A DNA stretch of 64,000 nucleotides, from the NCBI GenBank assembly GCA_963803155.1, contig CAWDMN010000072.1:18213-82212 (forward strand), written 5' to 3'. The notes beneath the pieces were generated by a model, which worked only from the letters and a program-made list of their open reading frames with translations, did no database searches and was not told the origin of the DNA. Source of the DNA: CAWDMN01 sp963803155 (lineage in GTDB: Bacteria > Acidobacteriota > Terriglobia > Versatilivoradales > Versatilivoraceae). Position 1 is the stretch's first letter, and every line of letters starts with the position of its first letter. This document shows, in pieces, positions 18,216 through 28,257 of this stretch. Both the position numbers and the translations under genes were made by a program.

Positions 18216-19331
18216 ATGATGCCGACGAACCTACAACGAGTCTATACCCCCCGGTTTGGAAATGCGCCGCCTCCGCCTGTTCCAAAGGAAGAGCGAATTT
18301 TAATTGTCGACGATGAACCCATTATCCGGGATATTCTTGAGAAGCTGGTCAGCGTCGAAGGATATACCTGTGACACGGCTCAGAACGGCCAGGAAGCGAT
18401 AGAACTTCTGCAAAAAAGCCGGTATCACATGGTGTTGAGTGATGTCCGAATGCCGGTGATGGATGGGCTTCACCTGTTGAAGCACATCGTGGAGAATTAT
18501 AACGATGTGGCCGTCATCATGGTTACTGCTGTAGCGGATGCCAATTCGGCGATCGATACTCTGGCGTTGGGGGCTTTTGATTATGTAATCAAGCCATTCA
18601 ATACGAATGATCTGAGAAGCAAAATCACCAAGGCCTTGGAACGGCGGCGCTTGATGTGCGAAAACCGCCAGTACCAACTCCAACTGGAAATCAGAGTTCA
18701 GGAACAAACCGCCAGTTTGCGCAAGGCTCTGCTTGATGTTCAGCGGGCGTATGCCCAGACTCTGGAGACTCTGATCAATGCCTTGGATGCTCGTGAGCAG
18801 GAAACCCGGAGACATTCCAAGCGCGTGAGTGAGTATGCTCTGCTTCTATCGCATAAGATGAACGTCCCGGAATCGGAAATGGTGGAAATCGCACGCGGTT
18901 CTTTATTACATGACATTGGGAAAATCGGGGTATCGGATGGAATTTTGCTTAAGCCCGGCAAATTGACCGAAGAAGAATGGGTCCATATGCGGCGGCATCC
19001 GGAGGTGGGCTACAATATTTTAAAGGGCATTGAATTCCTGGAAGGAGCGGCACAATTGGTTTTGCAGCACCATGAAAAGTACGACGGCACTGGCTATCCC
19101 CGCGGTTTAAAAAGCGACCAAATCATGCGAGGGGGACGAATCTTTGCCGTAATTGATACATTTGACGCCATGACCTCCGACCGCCCTTACCGAAAAGCCT
19201 TGACCTATCAAATTGCCCGTGAAGAGATCATCCGATTTTCCGGACGCCAATTCGATCCCGAAGTTGTGGAATGTTTCCTCGGCATTCCCGAAGATGTCTG
19301 GTTTAAAACCAAAGACAGCCTGCTGCCGTAG
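18216..19331 (+). CDS. HD-GYP domain response regulator (probable c-di-GMP phosphodiesterase)
   Basis: 371 residues, with ATGATG giving two possible starts. Residues 27-145 are a receiver domain (ILIVDDEP, phosphoacceptor D76 in LSDVRMP, K in VIKPFN). A coiled linker of about residues 145-190 follows. The HD-GYP domain comes next, with H232-D233 in LLHDIGK and HHEKYDGTGYPRGL near 287-300. The HD-GYP residues for metal binding and the GYP loop are intact, so hydrolysis of c-di-GMP is expected. The cognate kinase is not adjacent. Two PilZ proteins lie within 4 kb upstream. Confidence 0.92.
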   Translation: MMPTNLQRVYTPRFGNAPPPPVPKEERILIVDDEPIIRDILEKLVSVEGYTCDTAQNGQEAIELLQKSRYHMVLSDVRMPVMDGLHLLKHIVENYNDVAVIMVTAVADANSAIDTLALGAFDYVIKPFNTNDLRSKITKALERRRLMCENRQYQLQLEIRVQEQTASLRKALLDVQRAYAQTLETLINALDAREQETRRHSKRVSEYALLLSHKMNVPESEMVEIARGSLLHDIGKIGVSDGILLKPGKLTEEEWVHMRRHPEVGYNILKGIEFLEGAAQLVLQHHEKYDGTGYPRGLKSDQIMRGGRIFAVIDTFDAMTSDRPYRKALTYQIAREEIIRFSGRQFDPEVVECFLGIPEDVWFKTKDSLLP

Positions 19332-19543
19332 TCACTCTCCCCCTATAAAAACTGCATCTTCCCCCATCCAGGCGGTTCCTCGGTCCGGTTGTCGTGTTTG
19401 TTCAAAACCTCATTGGAATGCAAGATTCCTTTTTGCCGCCTTGAAGTAGTCCCATAAAAGTCCGATAATAGTCCGGTTCTCGAAAGTACCAATGGGTTGC
19501 ATTCCGCGGGCAGACAAACTTTTAGGCAAGGAGAATCAGACTC

Positions 19544-21254
19544 ATGCGAAAAATCCTGGGGATCGCATTGTTGGGCGTAGCCATTAGTTGTATTTTTGTT
19601 TTGGCTGTTCAGAAAAAAGTCTATCCCTATCGGTGGGTTCGCGTGGGTACGGGATTGCGGGACCAAAAAGACGTGGACAAAGTCTGCCGGATTGCTGAAC
19701 TGGCGGCTCAACATGGTCTGAACGGAATCTTGCTGTCCGCCGGTTTGGATCGCATGGATTTACAGCCGCAAGAATTTTATGCCCGATTGGGTCAGATTAA
19801 ATCCGCCTGTGATCGATTGGGCGTGGACATTATTCCCTCCTTCCTCTCGGCAGGCTATGGTGGGGCCGCCTTGGATCATGACAAAAACCTGGCAGCCGGT
19901 TTGCCCGTTAGGGACGCCCTCTTTGTGGTGAAAAAGGGAGAAGCCCGCTTGGTGGCCGATCCGGAGGTCTCTCTTCGCAATGGGGATTTTGAAACAGCCA
20001 CGCCTGAAAAAATCGACGGGTTTCAAAGCGTTGGCCGGTCCGGTGAGTTTGTCCTGGCCGATTCCGTTGATGCGAAGGAAGGGAAAGTGTCGCTCCGATT
20101 TGAAAATTTCAGCAGAGCTCCCGAATCCACCGTATGGATAAGTCAGCGGGTAACCGTTCATCCGCGCCGTTGTTACCGGCTGAGTGCTTGGGTGAAATCG
20201 GAAAATCTGAAACCCTCAGATCCTTTCGGAGACAGCAATTTTCAACTCAAGGTGGTTGGTGGAGATGAACATCGTCCGCTTCAATATGAAAATCCCAAGC
20301 TTTCTCCCAATGATCCCTGGCATGAAGTGAGTGTGGGCTTTAATAGTTGGGACTATCCGCAGGTGGAAATCATGGCTTCAGTATCCGGCGGCGGCAGCGG
20401 GAAATTCTGGATTGATCGATTAAAACTGGAGGAAGTAGGTTTGGTCAATGTACTTCGTCGTCCTGGAACCCCGATTATCGTGCGGAGCGAAAAAAGGGAC
20501 GATGGTTTACGAAGAAGGACGGGACTTTGCCCGCGTCGAGGATCCGGTCATGAGTTTTCGCTTTGACCATGAAGGGCCGCCCATCCATTTGACTTCCGGG
20601 AGCCGTATCCAGGAAGGTGAAAGATTGCGCGTCAGCTTTTATCACCCAGTACATATTTACAACGATCAGGTTCCCCTTTGTATGTCGGAGGCCCGGCTTT
20701 TTCAAATTTGGGAAGATCAAGTACGACGGGTTCACCAATCGTTGCAGCCCAAATATTACATGCTCAACATGGACGAACTTCGGGCTGGCGGCTCCTGCGA
20801 GGTTTGCAAACAGCGTAAGATAAGTCTGGCCCAAATCCTGGGTGACTGTTTGACCCGCCAATCCAAAATGATTAAAGCCGTGAATCCGAAAGCCGAGGTT
20901 TTTGTCTGGTCTGATATGCTGGATCCCAACCACAATGCGCGGTCCAACCAGAAATGGTATTACTTGGCTGAAGGAAATTATGCCAACTCCTGGGAATATA
21001 TTCCCAAAGATCTGAATATCGTTTGCTGGTACTTTGAAGTGCGGGAAGCCAGCTTGAAACATTTTTCCGAGCGGGGATTTCGAACCATGGCCGGCTCTTA
21101 TTATGATGCCGATGATATGGAAAATCCGAAAGGCTGGCTCAAGGCATTGGATGTGACTCCGAAGGCTGCAGGGATTCTCTATACCACCTGGTTGGATAAA
21201 TATGATTTGTTGGGAGCCTTTGGCGATTTGATCTCGCGGCGGGAGGATAATTAA
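19544..21254 (+). pseudogene. Secreted GH20-like protein, split by one frameshift
   Basis: Two overlapping frames (19,544-20,566 and 20,448-21,254) make one protein of 569 residues if a single A is removed from the A6 run at about 20,489-20,494. The N-terminus has a membrane or signal segment (ILGIALLGVAISCIFVLAV). Residues 25-130 resemble the start of a TIM barrel. Residues 145-300 look like a carbohydrate-binding jelly roll (NGDFETATPEKIDGF). The remainder is barrel-like with PKYYMLNMDELRAGGSCEVC, which resembles GH20-type proteins and a second protein at 39,051 in this window. AAGGAGA precedes the start. Frameshift cause (mutation or sequencing error) cannot be decided here. Enzyme activity is not proven. 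Confidence 0.7.
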
Positions 21255-21454
21255 TGGCGCAGTTCCTGAGGCGCTCCGGCCTCTCGAAAAATCTTAAAGC
21301 GAGGCTGCGCTCAGACTGACGAGACATGTTCATCGCCTGGTCTGAGGTGCCGCCTCGCGGTGGTCAGTGGCCAGTGGTCAGGATCCAGAAGTCCACATTC
21401 CCAGAACCACAAAAAATTGACCTGTTTTTCAACGATATGAAAATCCCAATGACC

Positions 21455-22432
21455 CTAGTCTTGGCGAGAGTTTGAAAAATCGCGAGCCATCAGAGCGGCT
21501 CCAATGACTCCAGCGGCTGGGCCGAGAGCCCCAGCCACGATTTGACAAGCGTCATAGGGGGGGGCCAGCGAGCGTCTTCGGACTTCATCCAATGCCGGGG
21601 CAAGCAGGACCTCTCCTGCTTCGGTCAAACCCCCTCCAAGAACGACCAATTCGACATTGAGCAAGTCGATCAAATTGGAAATGGCTACTCCCAGATATCG
21701 TCCCACCTCGCCGATGATGACGCTGGCCATCTTATCACCCAAGGCGGCGGCGGCCGTAACATCCTGCGCAGATACCGGACGGTCCGTGATAATCTGCAAG
21801 GCTGATGAGGGATTCAAGCTTAGCCGCTCGACTACACGCTGGGAAACCGAGGATGCGGAGATATAACGTTCCAGGCACCCTTGTGCGCCACAGGAACATT
21901 TTCGCCCTTCGGGGTCCAAAGCAACATGGCCCAACTCTCCGGCAAAACCGCTAATTCCCCGATAAATACGGCGATCCAAGACGATGGATGCCCCAACGCG
22001 CGATCCGATGTTGATATAAATAAAATGCCGGGCTTCTTGGGCTGCCCCCATGAGCATTTCCCCGTAAGCCGCCACATTGGCATCGGAATCCAGCACAACC
22101 GGCAGCCCCGCCAATTTTGAAACGTGTTCTCGGAAATTGACCCTGTTAAGAAAGGGGAGGGGCAGCGAAAGCGCTACATGGTCCTCTCCCCGGGCGATCA
22201 TGGCTGGAATTCCCAGACCGATTCCAGCCAATGAAAAACTCTGGTCCGCTTGTTGTAATTGTTGGAGGAGAAGAGAAATTTGATCGGACAAGGATGCAAG
22301 ATCATGACATTCAAAATCCTGATGCCGCTGGGCGAAGATTCGTCCTTCATCATCGACGATCCCGGCCTTCAGGTGGCTTTTCCCGATATCGATTCCCAGA
22401 TAGCAGAGCTTTTTCTCGGATGAACTGTCCAT
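21455..22432 (-). CDS. ROK family sugar kinase
   Basis: 325 residues. The ATP-binding start is LGIDIGKSHLKAGIV. The catalytic aspartate is placed at D117 in LDSDANVAAYGE. The zinc motif is C179-x-C181-x4-C186 in CSCGAQGCLERY with H169 before it, as in active ROK kinases. Usual ROK substrates are glucose, N-acetylglucosamine or N-acetylmannosamine; the exact sugar cannot be read. It lies 200 bases from the convergent GH20-like gene. With the YhcH homolog at 42 kb this would fit amino-sugar use, but this is inference. It has no DNA-binding N-terminus, so it is an enzyme rather than a repressor. Confidence 0.92.
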   Translation of the reverse strand: MDSSSEKKLCYLGIDIGKSHLKAGIVDDEGRIFAQRHQDFECHDLASLSDQISLLLQQLQQADQSFSLAGIGLGIPAMIARGEDHVALSLPLPFLNRVNFREHVSKLAGLPVVLDSDANVAAYGEMLMGAAQEARHFIYINIGSRVGASIVLDRRIYRGISGFAGELGHVALDPEGRKCSCGAQGCLERYISASSVSQRVVERLSLNPSSALQIITDRPVSAQDVTAAAALGDKMASVIIGEVGRYLGVAISNLIDLLNVELVVLGGGLTEAGEVLLAPALDEVRRRSLAPPYDACQIVAGALGPAAGVIGAALMARDFSNSRQD

Positions 22433-23251
22433 AATATTCTCAACTTTGAAAATGAGAGCGAAGATTTAAAAACTGTGAGGAGGAGTAGCATGGCCACAAA
22501 ACACGGTCAGCCCTTGGAGTCCTTGCCAATAGCTTCATATCTCCTGGATGCATCCATTCGAAAAGTGTGAGGTCTCTTGATCTCTGGCTTAATGACAAGT
22601 TGGATTGGCCTGATGCGCCGGAACATCCTAAGCAAAAGTATCTTTTTGCTTCCTCGGTAATCCCTGCAAAAAATCCATTTGCAAATTTACTTTTTTGGTG
22701 GCGCCTGGCCAGGCCCAGGCTAGTGGCCGGGGACTCTGGCCCCGGTGTTGGGTTGTCGTAAACCGGTCTCAAAAGCAAACTGGAACTGGCAGACCGGAAG
22801 TCTGCCCTACCTTTTGTTCATCGGAAGTCATCGCTCCGGGGATCCATCGGGGATGAAAATTATTCAAACCATCGACTTTATAAAAGACTCTACCTAGCTT
22901 GCCTCCACAATCCGCCGGGTTGGCATGCAGGACAAGAGCTGAGATCCTTTCCTTCTTCCCCCGGTGATTTGGGTGTTCACTTCCCCTTTTTGATCTGTCT
23001 CCCGTTGAAAGCTGAAAATTGAAAGCGGGCACGGAGTATTAACAAGATATCAAAGCAAAGGTAGCCGAGCACTCTTTCAAAGTCAACTGCAATTCTATGA
23101 GTCCTGGCGTCGGAATGGCAAGGCTGGGCAGAGGTCTACAGACAAATTGTCCGCGTCGGATCCATGGACTCGGGAAGAACGGGTGGTTCTCTTCATGATT
23201 TTCTCGGTCCCCTCTTTCTCTTCGCTTGTGGATATGTTTTTTGAAAAGGAC
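22433..23251. other. Spacer of about 820 bp with palindromes, no gene recognised
   Basis: It holds a CCGGGG-ACTCTGG-CCCCGG palindrome at about 22,724-22,744 and a GGCAGAC-CGGA-AGTCTGCC hairpin at 22,788-22,806. Both look like mobile palindromic elements rather than terminators, since no T run follows. No frame in either strand resembles a known family. Confidence 0.45.
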
Positions 23252-23279
23252 TTGACACATTACAGAGGGATGGGACAAT
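23252..23279 (+). promoter_or_regulatory. Candidate sigma-70 promoter of icd
   Basis: TTGACA (23,252-23,257, perfect -35) is followed after 16 bases by GACAAT (23,274-23,279, four of six for -10). It lies about 85 bases upstream of the icd start codon. Confidence 0.45.
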
Positions 23280-23364
23280 GAAAATCTAATAGGCACGGAT
23301 TTTTTCCGCACTTTGACGGAGTGTGGAAAATCGTGGCATAAAGCCGACGGTTCAAGGAGAAGCA

Positions 23365-24612
23365 ATGTCCTACAACGGTTTGGAGACCCCCTCGAATGGA
23401 TCCAAAATTCAATTCAATGCAGGCCAGCTGGTGGTTCCCGATAATCCGATCATTCCTTTCATTGAGGGGGACGGGACGGGCCGCGACATTTGGAAGGCCT
23501 CTGTCCGGGTTTTTAATGCCGCGGTTCAAAAGGCATACGCCGGCAAGCGTTGTGTCCATTGGTATGAAATTTTTGCCGGAGAGAAAGCATTCGACAAATG
23601 GGGTGAATGGCTGCCCGATGATACCCTGGCGGCCATCAAAGACTTCCGAGTGGCGATCAAAGGGCCGCTCACCACGCCAGTGGGCGGGGGAATTCGCAGT
23701 CTGAACGTCACGCTTCGGCAGGTGTTGAATTTGTATGCCTGCGTGCGTCCAGTAAAGTATTATCCTGGGGTTCCCTCTCCAGTGAAGAATCCTGAAAAAC
23801 TGAATGTAGTCATTTTTAGGGAAAACACGGAAGACGTTTACGCTGGGATCGAATGGCAACAAGGGACTGAAGAGGCCAGGAAAATAATCGATTTTCTGGC
23901 AAAAGAAATGGGGAAAAAGGTGCGAAGCGATTCCGGCATAGGAATCAAACCCATGTCGATTACGGCCAGCCAGAATCTGGTGCGCCGCGCCATTCAATTC
24001 GCGATTGCCCAGAAGCGGCGAGTGGTGACTTTGGTGCACAAGGGGAACATCATGAAGTACACCGAAGGGGCCTTTCGCGATTGGGGGTACCAGTTGGCCC
24101 AGACGGAATTCCCGGATCAGACCATCCGGGAAGATGACGTTTGGAAAAATCACGGGGGCAAAGTGCCAGAGGGCAAAATCTTGATTAACGACCGGATTGC
24201 CGATTCCATGTTCCAGCAGGTGCTGACGCGCGCCAATGAGTATGAAGTGCTGGCGACTCCGAATCTCAATGGCGATTATCTCTCCGATGCTTGCGCCGCG
24301 CAGGTTGGTGGGTTGGGGATAGCCCCCGGGGCCAATATCGGCGATGAATTTGGCGTCTTTGAGGCCACACACGGAACCGCTCCTAAATATGCGGATCTGG
24401 ATGTCATCAATCCCGGGTCCCTGATTCTCTCAGGGGTGATGATGTTCAATCATCTGGGCTGGCACGAAGCTGCCGAGACGATTGAAAAAGGTTTTGCCGC
24501 CACTATTCAACAAAAAAAAGTCACCTACGATCTCGAACGTCAGATGCAAGGAGCGACCAAACTCAAAACCAGTGAATTTGCCTCAGCCATTATCGAAAAT
24601 ATGCTGGGTTGA
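23365..24612 (+). CDS. icd: NADP-dependent isocitrate dehydrogenase
   Basis: 415 residues from MSYNGLETPSNGS; the upstream in-frame ATG at 23323 lacks a ribosome site, whereas AAGGAG precedes 23365. It follows the E. coli Icd type. Substrate loop is RSLNVTLRQ, whose Ser is the site phosphorylated by AceK in enterics. Other landmarks are RPVKYYPGVPSP, ENTEDVYAGIEW, the catalytic K-Y pairs, and NADP-discriminating HGTAPKYAD. It converts isocitrate to 2-oxoglutarate in the TCA cycle. mdh follows 463 bases downstream on the same strand; the two may be separately transcribed. No aceK is in the window. Confidence 0.97.
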   Translation: MSYNGLETPSNGSKIQFNAGQLVVPDNPIIPFIEGDGTGRDIWKASVRVFNAAVQKAYAGKRCVHWYEIFAGEKAFDKWGEWLPDDTLAAIKDFRVAIKGPLTTPVGGGIRSLNVTLRQVLNLYACVRPVKYYPGVPSPVKNPEKLNVVIFRENTEDVYAGIEWQQGTEEARKIIDFLAKEMGKKVRSDSGIGIKPMSITASQNLVRRAIQFAIAQKRRVVTLVHKGNIMKYTEGAFRDWGYQLAQTEFPDQTIREDDVWKNHGGKVPEGKILINDRIADSMFQQVLTRANEYEVLATPNLNGDYLSDACAAQVGGLGIAPGANIGDEFGVFEATHGTAPKYADLDVINPGSLILSGVMMFNHLGWHEAAETIEKGFAATIQQKKVTYDLERQMQGATKLKTSEFASAIIENMLG

Positions 24613-25075
24613 TGGAGACTCCTTTTTGAGGGTAGTCAGAAATCAGCCCCGGCTCAGGTTTTCGTGAAAATCATTATGCTGAAAGATGATTCTTGCACGA
24701 ATGGTTTGAGTTGGTTGGGGACGCAAGGGAATTCAATTGGGTGGCATTTGCCTTCACGAAAGTCATTACATTGTCAGGAATAAACTTTTCGGGGAGAGCA
24801 TGCTGGGCGGCACTTTCGTCTTTCTTGGAAACAGACAAAGCCATGCGACGACCGCCGCCATGATTCCGCATTTCTCCCGGGATTGTTTAGAGATCGATTC
24901 TGGGATAATCTCAGCTTGAAATTCGTCACACCATATTTCTCTTGGAGTGGAATTGTTTTTTTCCCACTCCATTCCAGTTGTATTTTTCAATGTCATTTGT
25001 GCTCGCGGTTACAATGGATGTATTAAAACCTGTCCTTGGATGGTTTCCATCATTTTTTTAAACGAGGAGCATCCC
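24613..25075. other. icd-mdh spacer with a hairpin
   Basis: No gene is seen. An 8-base perfect stem, TGGAGTGG (24,943-24,950) and CCACTCCA (24,964-24,971), encloses a T-rich 13-base loop about 105 bases before mdh. It could be a leader structure of mdh. Confidence 0.45.
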
Positions 25076-26002
25076 ATGAGAAGAAAGGTGACGGTGGTTG
25101 GTGCTGGCAATGTGGGTTCCCTGGTGGCGGAGAGAATCTTCGACAAACAGCTGGCGGATGTCGTACTAATCGACATCCTGGATGGGATTCCGCAGGGCAA
25201 GGCCTTGGATCTTATGCAATCGGCCCCCATCGGTGGTTTTGATTGCCGGATTTTTGGAACCAACGATTATCGGAAGACCGAAAATTCCCACATTGTTGTT
25301 ATCACCGCCGGTTTGCCGCGCAAGCAGGGAATGAGCCGCGATGATCTTTTATTCAAGAATTATGAAATAGTGAAGGGCGTCACCGAAAATATTGTCCGGT
25401 ACTCTCCCAATTGTATCATCATCGTGGTCAGTAATCCTCTGGACGCCATGACCCAAGCGGCTTATCGGGTGTCGGGATTCCCGCGGAACCGGATCTTGGG
25501 AATGGCTGGCGCTCTCGATTCGGCTCGTCTACGCACTTTTATCGCCCGGGAGGTAGATGCCTCCGTGGAGGATGTGTATGCTTTCGTACTGGGAGGGCAT
25601 GGGGATACGATGGTTCCTTTGGTCCGGTATTCCACGGTGGCCGGCATCCCTATTTCTGAATGGCTGCCTCAGGAAAAGATTGACTCCTTGATCCAACGAA
25701 CGCGGGATGGCGGCGCTGAAATCGTTTCCCTGCTGAAAACCGGCAGCGCTTTTTATGCACCTTCCGCCGGGGCTGTGGCCATGGTGGAATCCATCATTAA
25801 AGACAAAAAACGGATCATCCCTTGCTCTGTCTACCTTGAAGGAGAATATGGAATTGAAGGCCTGTTCGTCGGTGTTCCAGTCAAGCTAGGGGCCAATGGG
25901 ATGGAACAGATCATTGAGATCAAACTATCCGATGAAGAGTCCGCTGCCCTAAAAAAATCTGCCGCGGCAGTGCAGGAATTGGTGGACATTATCAAGGTGT
26001 AG
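25076..26002 (+). CDS. mdh: Malate dehydrogenase (LDH-like type)
   Basis: 308 residues from MRRKVTVVGAGNVGS; CGAGGAG lies 6 bases upstream. The longer frame from 24947 is not supported. The NAD fold motif GAGNVG is at residues 9-14, followed by an acidic residue at the end of strand 2 (LIDILDG), which indicates NAD. Substrate arginines lie in GLPRKQGMSRDDLL; the catalytic pair is in VSNPLDAMT and LGGHGDTMVPL. It oxidises malate to oxaloacetate. With icd it forms a small TCA cluster. Confidence 0.96.
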   Translation: MRRKVTVVGAGNVGSLVAERIFDKQLADVVLIDILDGIPQGKALDLMQSAPIGGFDCRIFGTNDYRKTENSHIVVITAGLPRKQGMSRDDLLFKNYEIVKGVTENIVRYSPNCIIIVVSNPLDAMTQAAYRVSGFPRNRILGMAGALDSARLRTFIAREVDASVEDVYAFVLGGHGDTMVPLVRYSTVAGIPISEWLPQEKIDSLIQRTRDGGAEIVSLLKTGSAFYAPSAGAVAMVESIIKDKKRIIPCSVYLEGEYGIEGLFVGVPVKLGANGMEQIIEIKLSDEESAALKKSAAAVQELVDIIKV

Positions 26003-26241
26003 AGTCCGGGCAATATACGGCAGGCCGCAGGAAGAAGACGGGAAACGGGAAACGTCAGACGGCAGACGGCAAACAATAGACGCTGGGCAGTAATCAGCGA
26101 GTAGGAAATGACGAGACATTGGAGAGAGTTGATCCTGAAGCTGGAACCATGCGGGTTGGAGGGGAGGATTTTCGTTAATCCAGTATCTGTTGCGGCCTTT
26201 CTGCCGCACGATTTATCCTGCTTACTGGCCACTGCCCACAA
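26003..26241. other. Short spacer with tandem-like GGGAAACG/CAGACGGC units
   Basis: The segment 26,036-26,075 contains GGGAAACGGGAAACG and CAGACGGCAGACGGC, that is, doubled octamers. It is the same kind of low-complexity spacer DNA as the TCAGTGG blocks elsewhere. No gene is seen. Confidence 0.4.
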
Positions 26242-27348
26242 CTATCTATCGTCAGCGCTTTTCTTGATAGGCAGGTGCAAATCCAATTGAATTAATGCGC
26301 CGCTTGGACGGTCAAAGATTTTTCCCGGGAAAAACCTTCGGGCAAGGATTCGAATGATCCCGAAAAGAAGCCCCCCCCCGAAGGTGAGAAGCAGAGTGAT
26401 CCCGATAAACAGAAAAACATTCAGGAACAATTTCACTACAGTCAACGGTTGAGTCTTAGGATCCCAACTGACTGTTGAAACATAATTCACCTGATCGAGA
26501 AGCTGATTGGCCAGATGATCGGATCGGCTGATCGCCAGCGTGATCATGGGGCCTTCCCGCTTATACAGCACATTCATGTTGGGGAAAAGATCCAACAATG
26601 CCTTGTTTCCCATTTCGAGATTCTGTTTGGCCAACTGTTGAGTGGGATAATTGATCAGCAGAAGATGGGCAATCTGATCCTCCTCCTGGTAATTAGACCA
26701 AAGAGCCTCCGCGCCATTGGCCATGCCCAAGATGTCTTTATCTTCTGCGCGAAGAATTTGATTCAGCGCCTTTGGTCCCATCAAGTAAACAGTGCTGTTT
26801 CTGAGATGTCCCTTTTCCGGTAATCGCCCCAAGAGAGAAGGAAGCGTTAAGCCGCGCGGTAGAGCCTTGGAAATAATTTCCGCTATTGGCTTGAGGTCAG
26901 GGGAAGATTCCGCACCACTCCCTTTTAAGCTGATGTAATATTTGTTTTGAATAAATGAAAGGCCATCGTTGCTGGAGGCAGCCAGATTGCCGGGTGCATC
27001 CGACGTCTTGGAGTCTGGTGTTCGATAAAAAGTGAATGCTCCATAGGCGGCCGAAGAATCCAGCATTTCAAAAATTTCGAGCGAAATGGAGTTTTTCTCG
27101 TTTTTCAAAACCTGAATGGTAACCTGGGAGAAGCCGTATTCCGTGAAAATAGTGGCGCGGGCTGGATCATTCTTTTCAAATCCCGGCGGATTAAGAGTCC
27201 TCAAGGGGCCATCAGCCACCCAGGATGTCTTGGAAAAAATTCCCTGAATGACTTGATCTGGAGGGGTATGGGTTACAAGTGGCACCTGTCCGCTGCTATC
27301 CCAGGAGGCGGTCAAAATCAAAATACAGGATAGAAGAATAAGCTTCAT
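26242..27348 (-). CDS. DUF6599 family exported protein with C-terminal membrane segment
   Basis: 368 residues. The signal peptide is MKLILLSCILILTAS. The body is rich in beta strands with conserved family features (SLEIFEMLDSSAAYGAFTFY, NKYYISLKG, NSTVYLMGPKAL). A single hydrophobic helix (VVKLFLNVFLFIGITLLLTF) lies near residues 305-325, followed by a basic cytoplasmic tail (RILARRFFPGK). It is predicted to be anchored with most of the mass outside the cytoplasmic membrane. DUF6599 is common in Acidobacteriota and has no assigned function. It is divergent from the next gene. Confidence 0.75.
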   Translation of the reverse strand: MKLILLSCILILTASWDSSGQVPLVTHTPPDQVIQGIFSKTSWVADGPLRTLNPPGFEKNDPARATIFTEYGFSQVTIQVLKNEKNSISLEIFEMLDSSAAYGAFTFYRTPDSKTSDAPGNLAASSNDGLSFIQNKYYISLKGSGAESSPDLKPIAEIISKALPRGLTLPSLLGRLPEKGHLRNSTVYLMGPKALNQILRAEDKDILGMANGAEALWSNYQEEDQIAHLLLINYPTQQLAKQNLEMGNKALLDLFPNMNVLYKREGPMITLAISRSDHLANQLLDQVNYVSTVSWDPKTQPLTVVKLFLNVFLFIGITLLLTFGGGLLFGIIRILARRFFPGKIFDRPSGALIQLDLHLPIKKSADDR

Positions 27349-27598
27349 AATATTCCCATAGGCGAATTACGTTTCATCAATCAGTAAAGACTTGACAATT
27401 TTACAGCAAAGGTGGAATCAGTAACATCAAAATACGGATTGACGCGGGTTGTTTTGTTCTCCATCACCAAAAGAAAAGGCCTCCTAGGCGCTCAGGGAGC
27501 CTCCCGAATATTCTTAGAAGAGAAAAACCGTGAATATTGGAGGGAAAATAGTCGAAACAATGATTTGCCGATGAACCCAGATGAGGAGGTAATATTTC

Positions 27599-27982
27599 AT
27601 GCGCAAAGTTTTTGGCCTGCTGAGTGTAGTCATTTCCATGGCAGTCGTTTACTATTTATACCTCTCCCAAATTCCTAGAACGGCCTCCGGCCAATTGCAG
27701 CCTCGTCAGCAGATCGATTTGACTGGCGTAAAAAAAGATTTACTATCCATGGCCCAGGCGGAGAGAATTTTTGCCGCCACCAACGGGTCATATGGAAGCA
27801 TTGAACAGCTGCAGGCCGATGGTTCCTTGACTTTTTCGGGATCCCAACGCCGGGGATACCAATATGAAGCGATCGTGGAAGGGGCGGCCAAATTCAAGAT
27901 TATTGCCAAGCCGGTGGATGCGGAAAAAAAAGACTGGCCAACCTTGGCAATCGATGAAACCATGGAGATTCGCCAAGAATGA
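27599..27982 (+). CDS. Membrane-anchored pseudopilin-like small protein
   Basis: 127 residues. An excellent AGGAGGT lies 8 bases before the ATG. Residues 5-22 are a hydrophobic anchor. The rest (LSMAQAERIFAATNGSYGSIEQLQADGSLTF ... GYQYEAIVEG) has the A-E-R-x-F-x-x-x-NG-x-Y pattern seen in type IV pilin-like and periplasmic minor pseudopilin domains. There is no prepilin peptidase motif. Function is unknown; the protein probably faces the periplasm. Confidence 0.7.
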   Translation: MRKVFGLLSVVISMAVVYYLYLSQIPRTASGQLQPRQQIDLTGVKKDLLSMAQAERIFAATNGSYGSIEQLQADGSLTFSGSQRRGYQYEAIVEGAAKFKIIAKPVDAEKKDWPTLAIDETMEIRQE

Positions 27983-28090
27983 CCGTACAGAACGATTTCA
28001 ATTCAGTTTACCGGAGAAGGACTCCTTCCCATGGAATGACCTTTTCGGTCGAGCGCACCATCAATCGGCTGCTATTCTGGAAATGGTCGA

Positions 28091-28108
28091 GGGGAGCCCG
28101 TGCTCCCC
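28091..28108. repeat. Perfect GGGGAGC/GCTCCCC hairpin
   Basis: A 7-base stem (28,091-28,097 with 28,102-28,108) and a CCGT loop, 110 bases after the preceding gene. A terminator role is possible, but no T run follows. Confidence 0.45.
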
Positions 28109-28257
28109 GCTCAATTCCCGGGGATAACCATAGCAGAGGCATTGTGGCGACTTCTAAACACGTGGCAATTGATCATCTATATTGGTTTTGCTTTGGCGGG
28201 CCGAATTAATGTCCTGCATGTAGGGGAATCTCTTTGATTCATATTGAGGGGGTTGAA

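Noticed and set aside
20480..20500. Programmed frameshift in the GH20-like gene
   Set aside because: The needed shift is +1, the A6 run is not a -1 heptamer in this frame, and no stimulatory structure is obvious.
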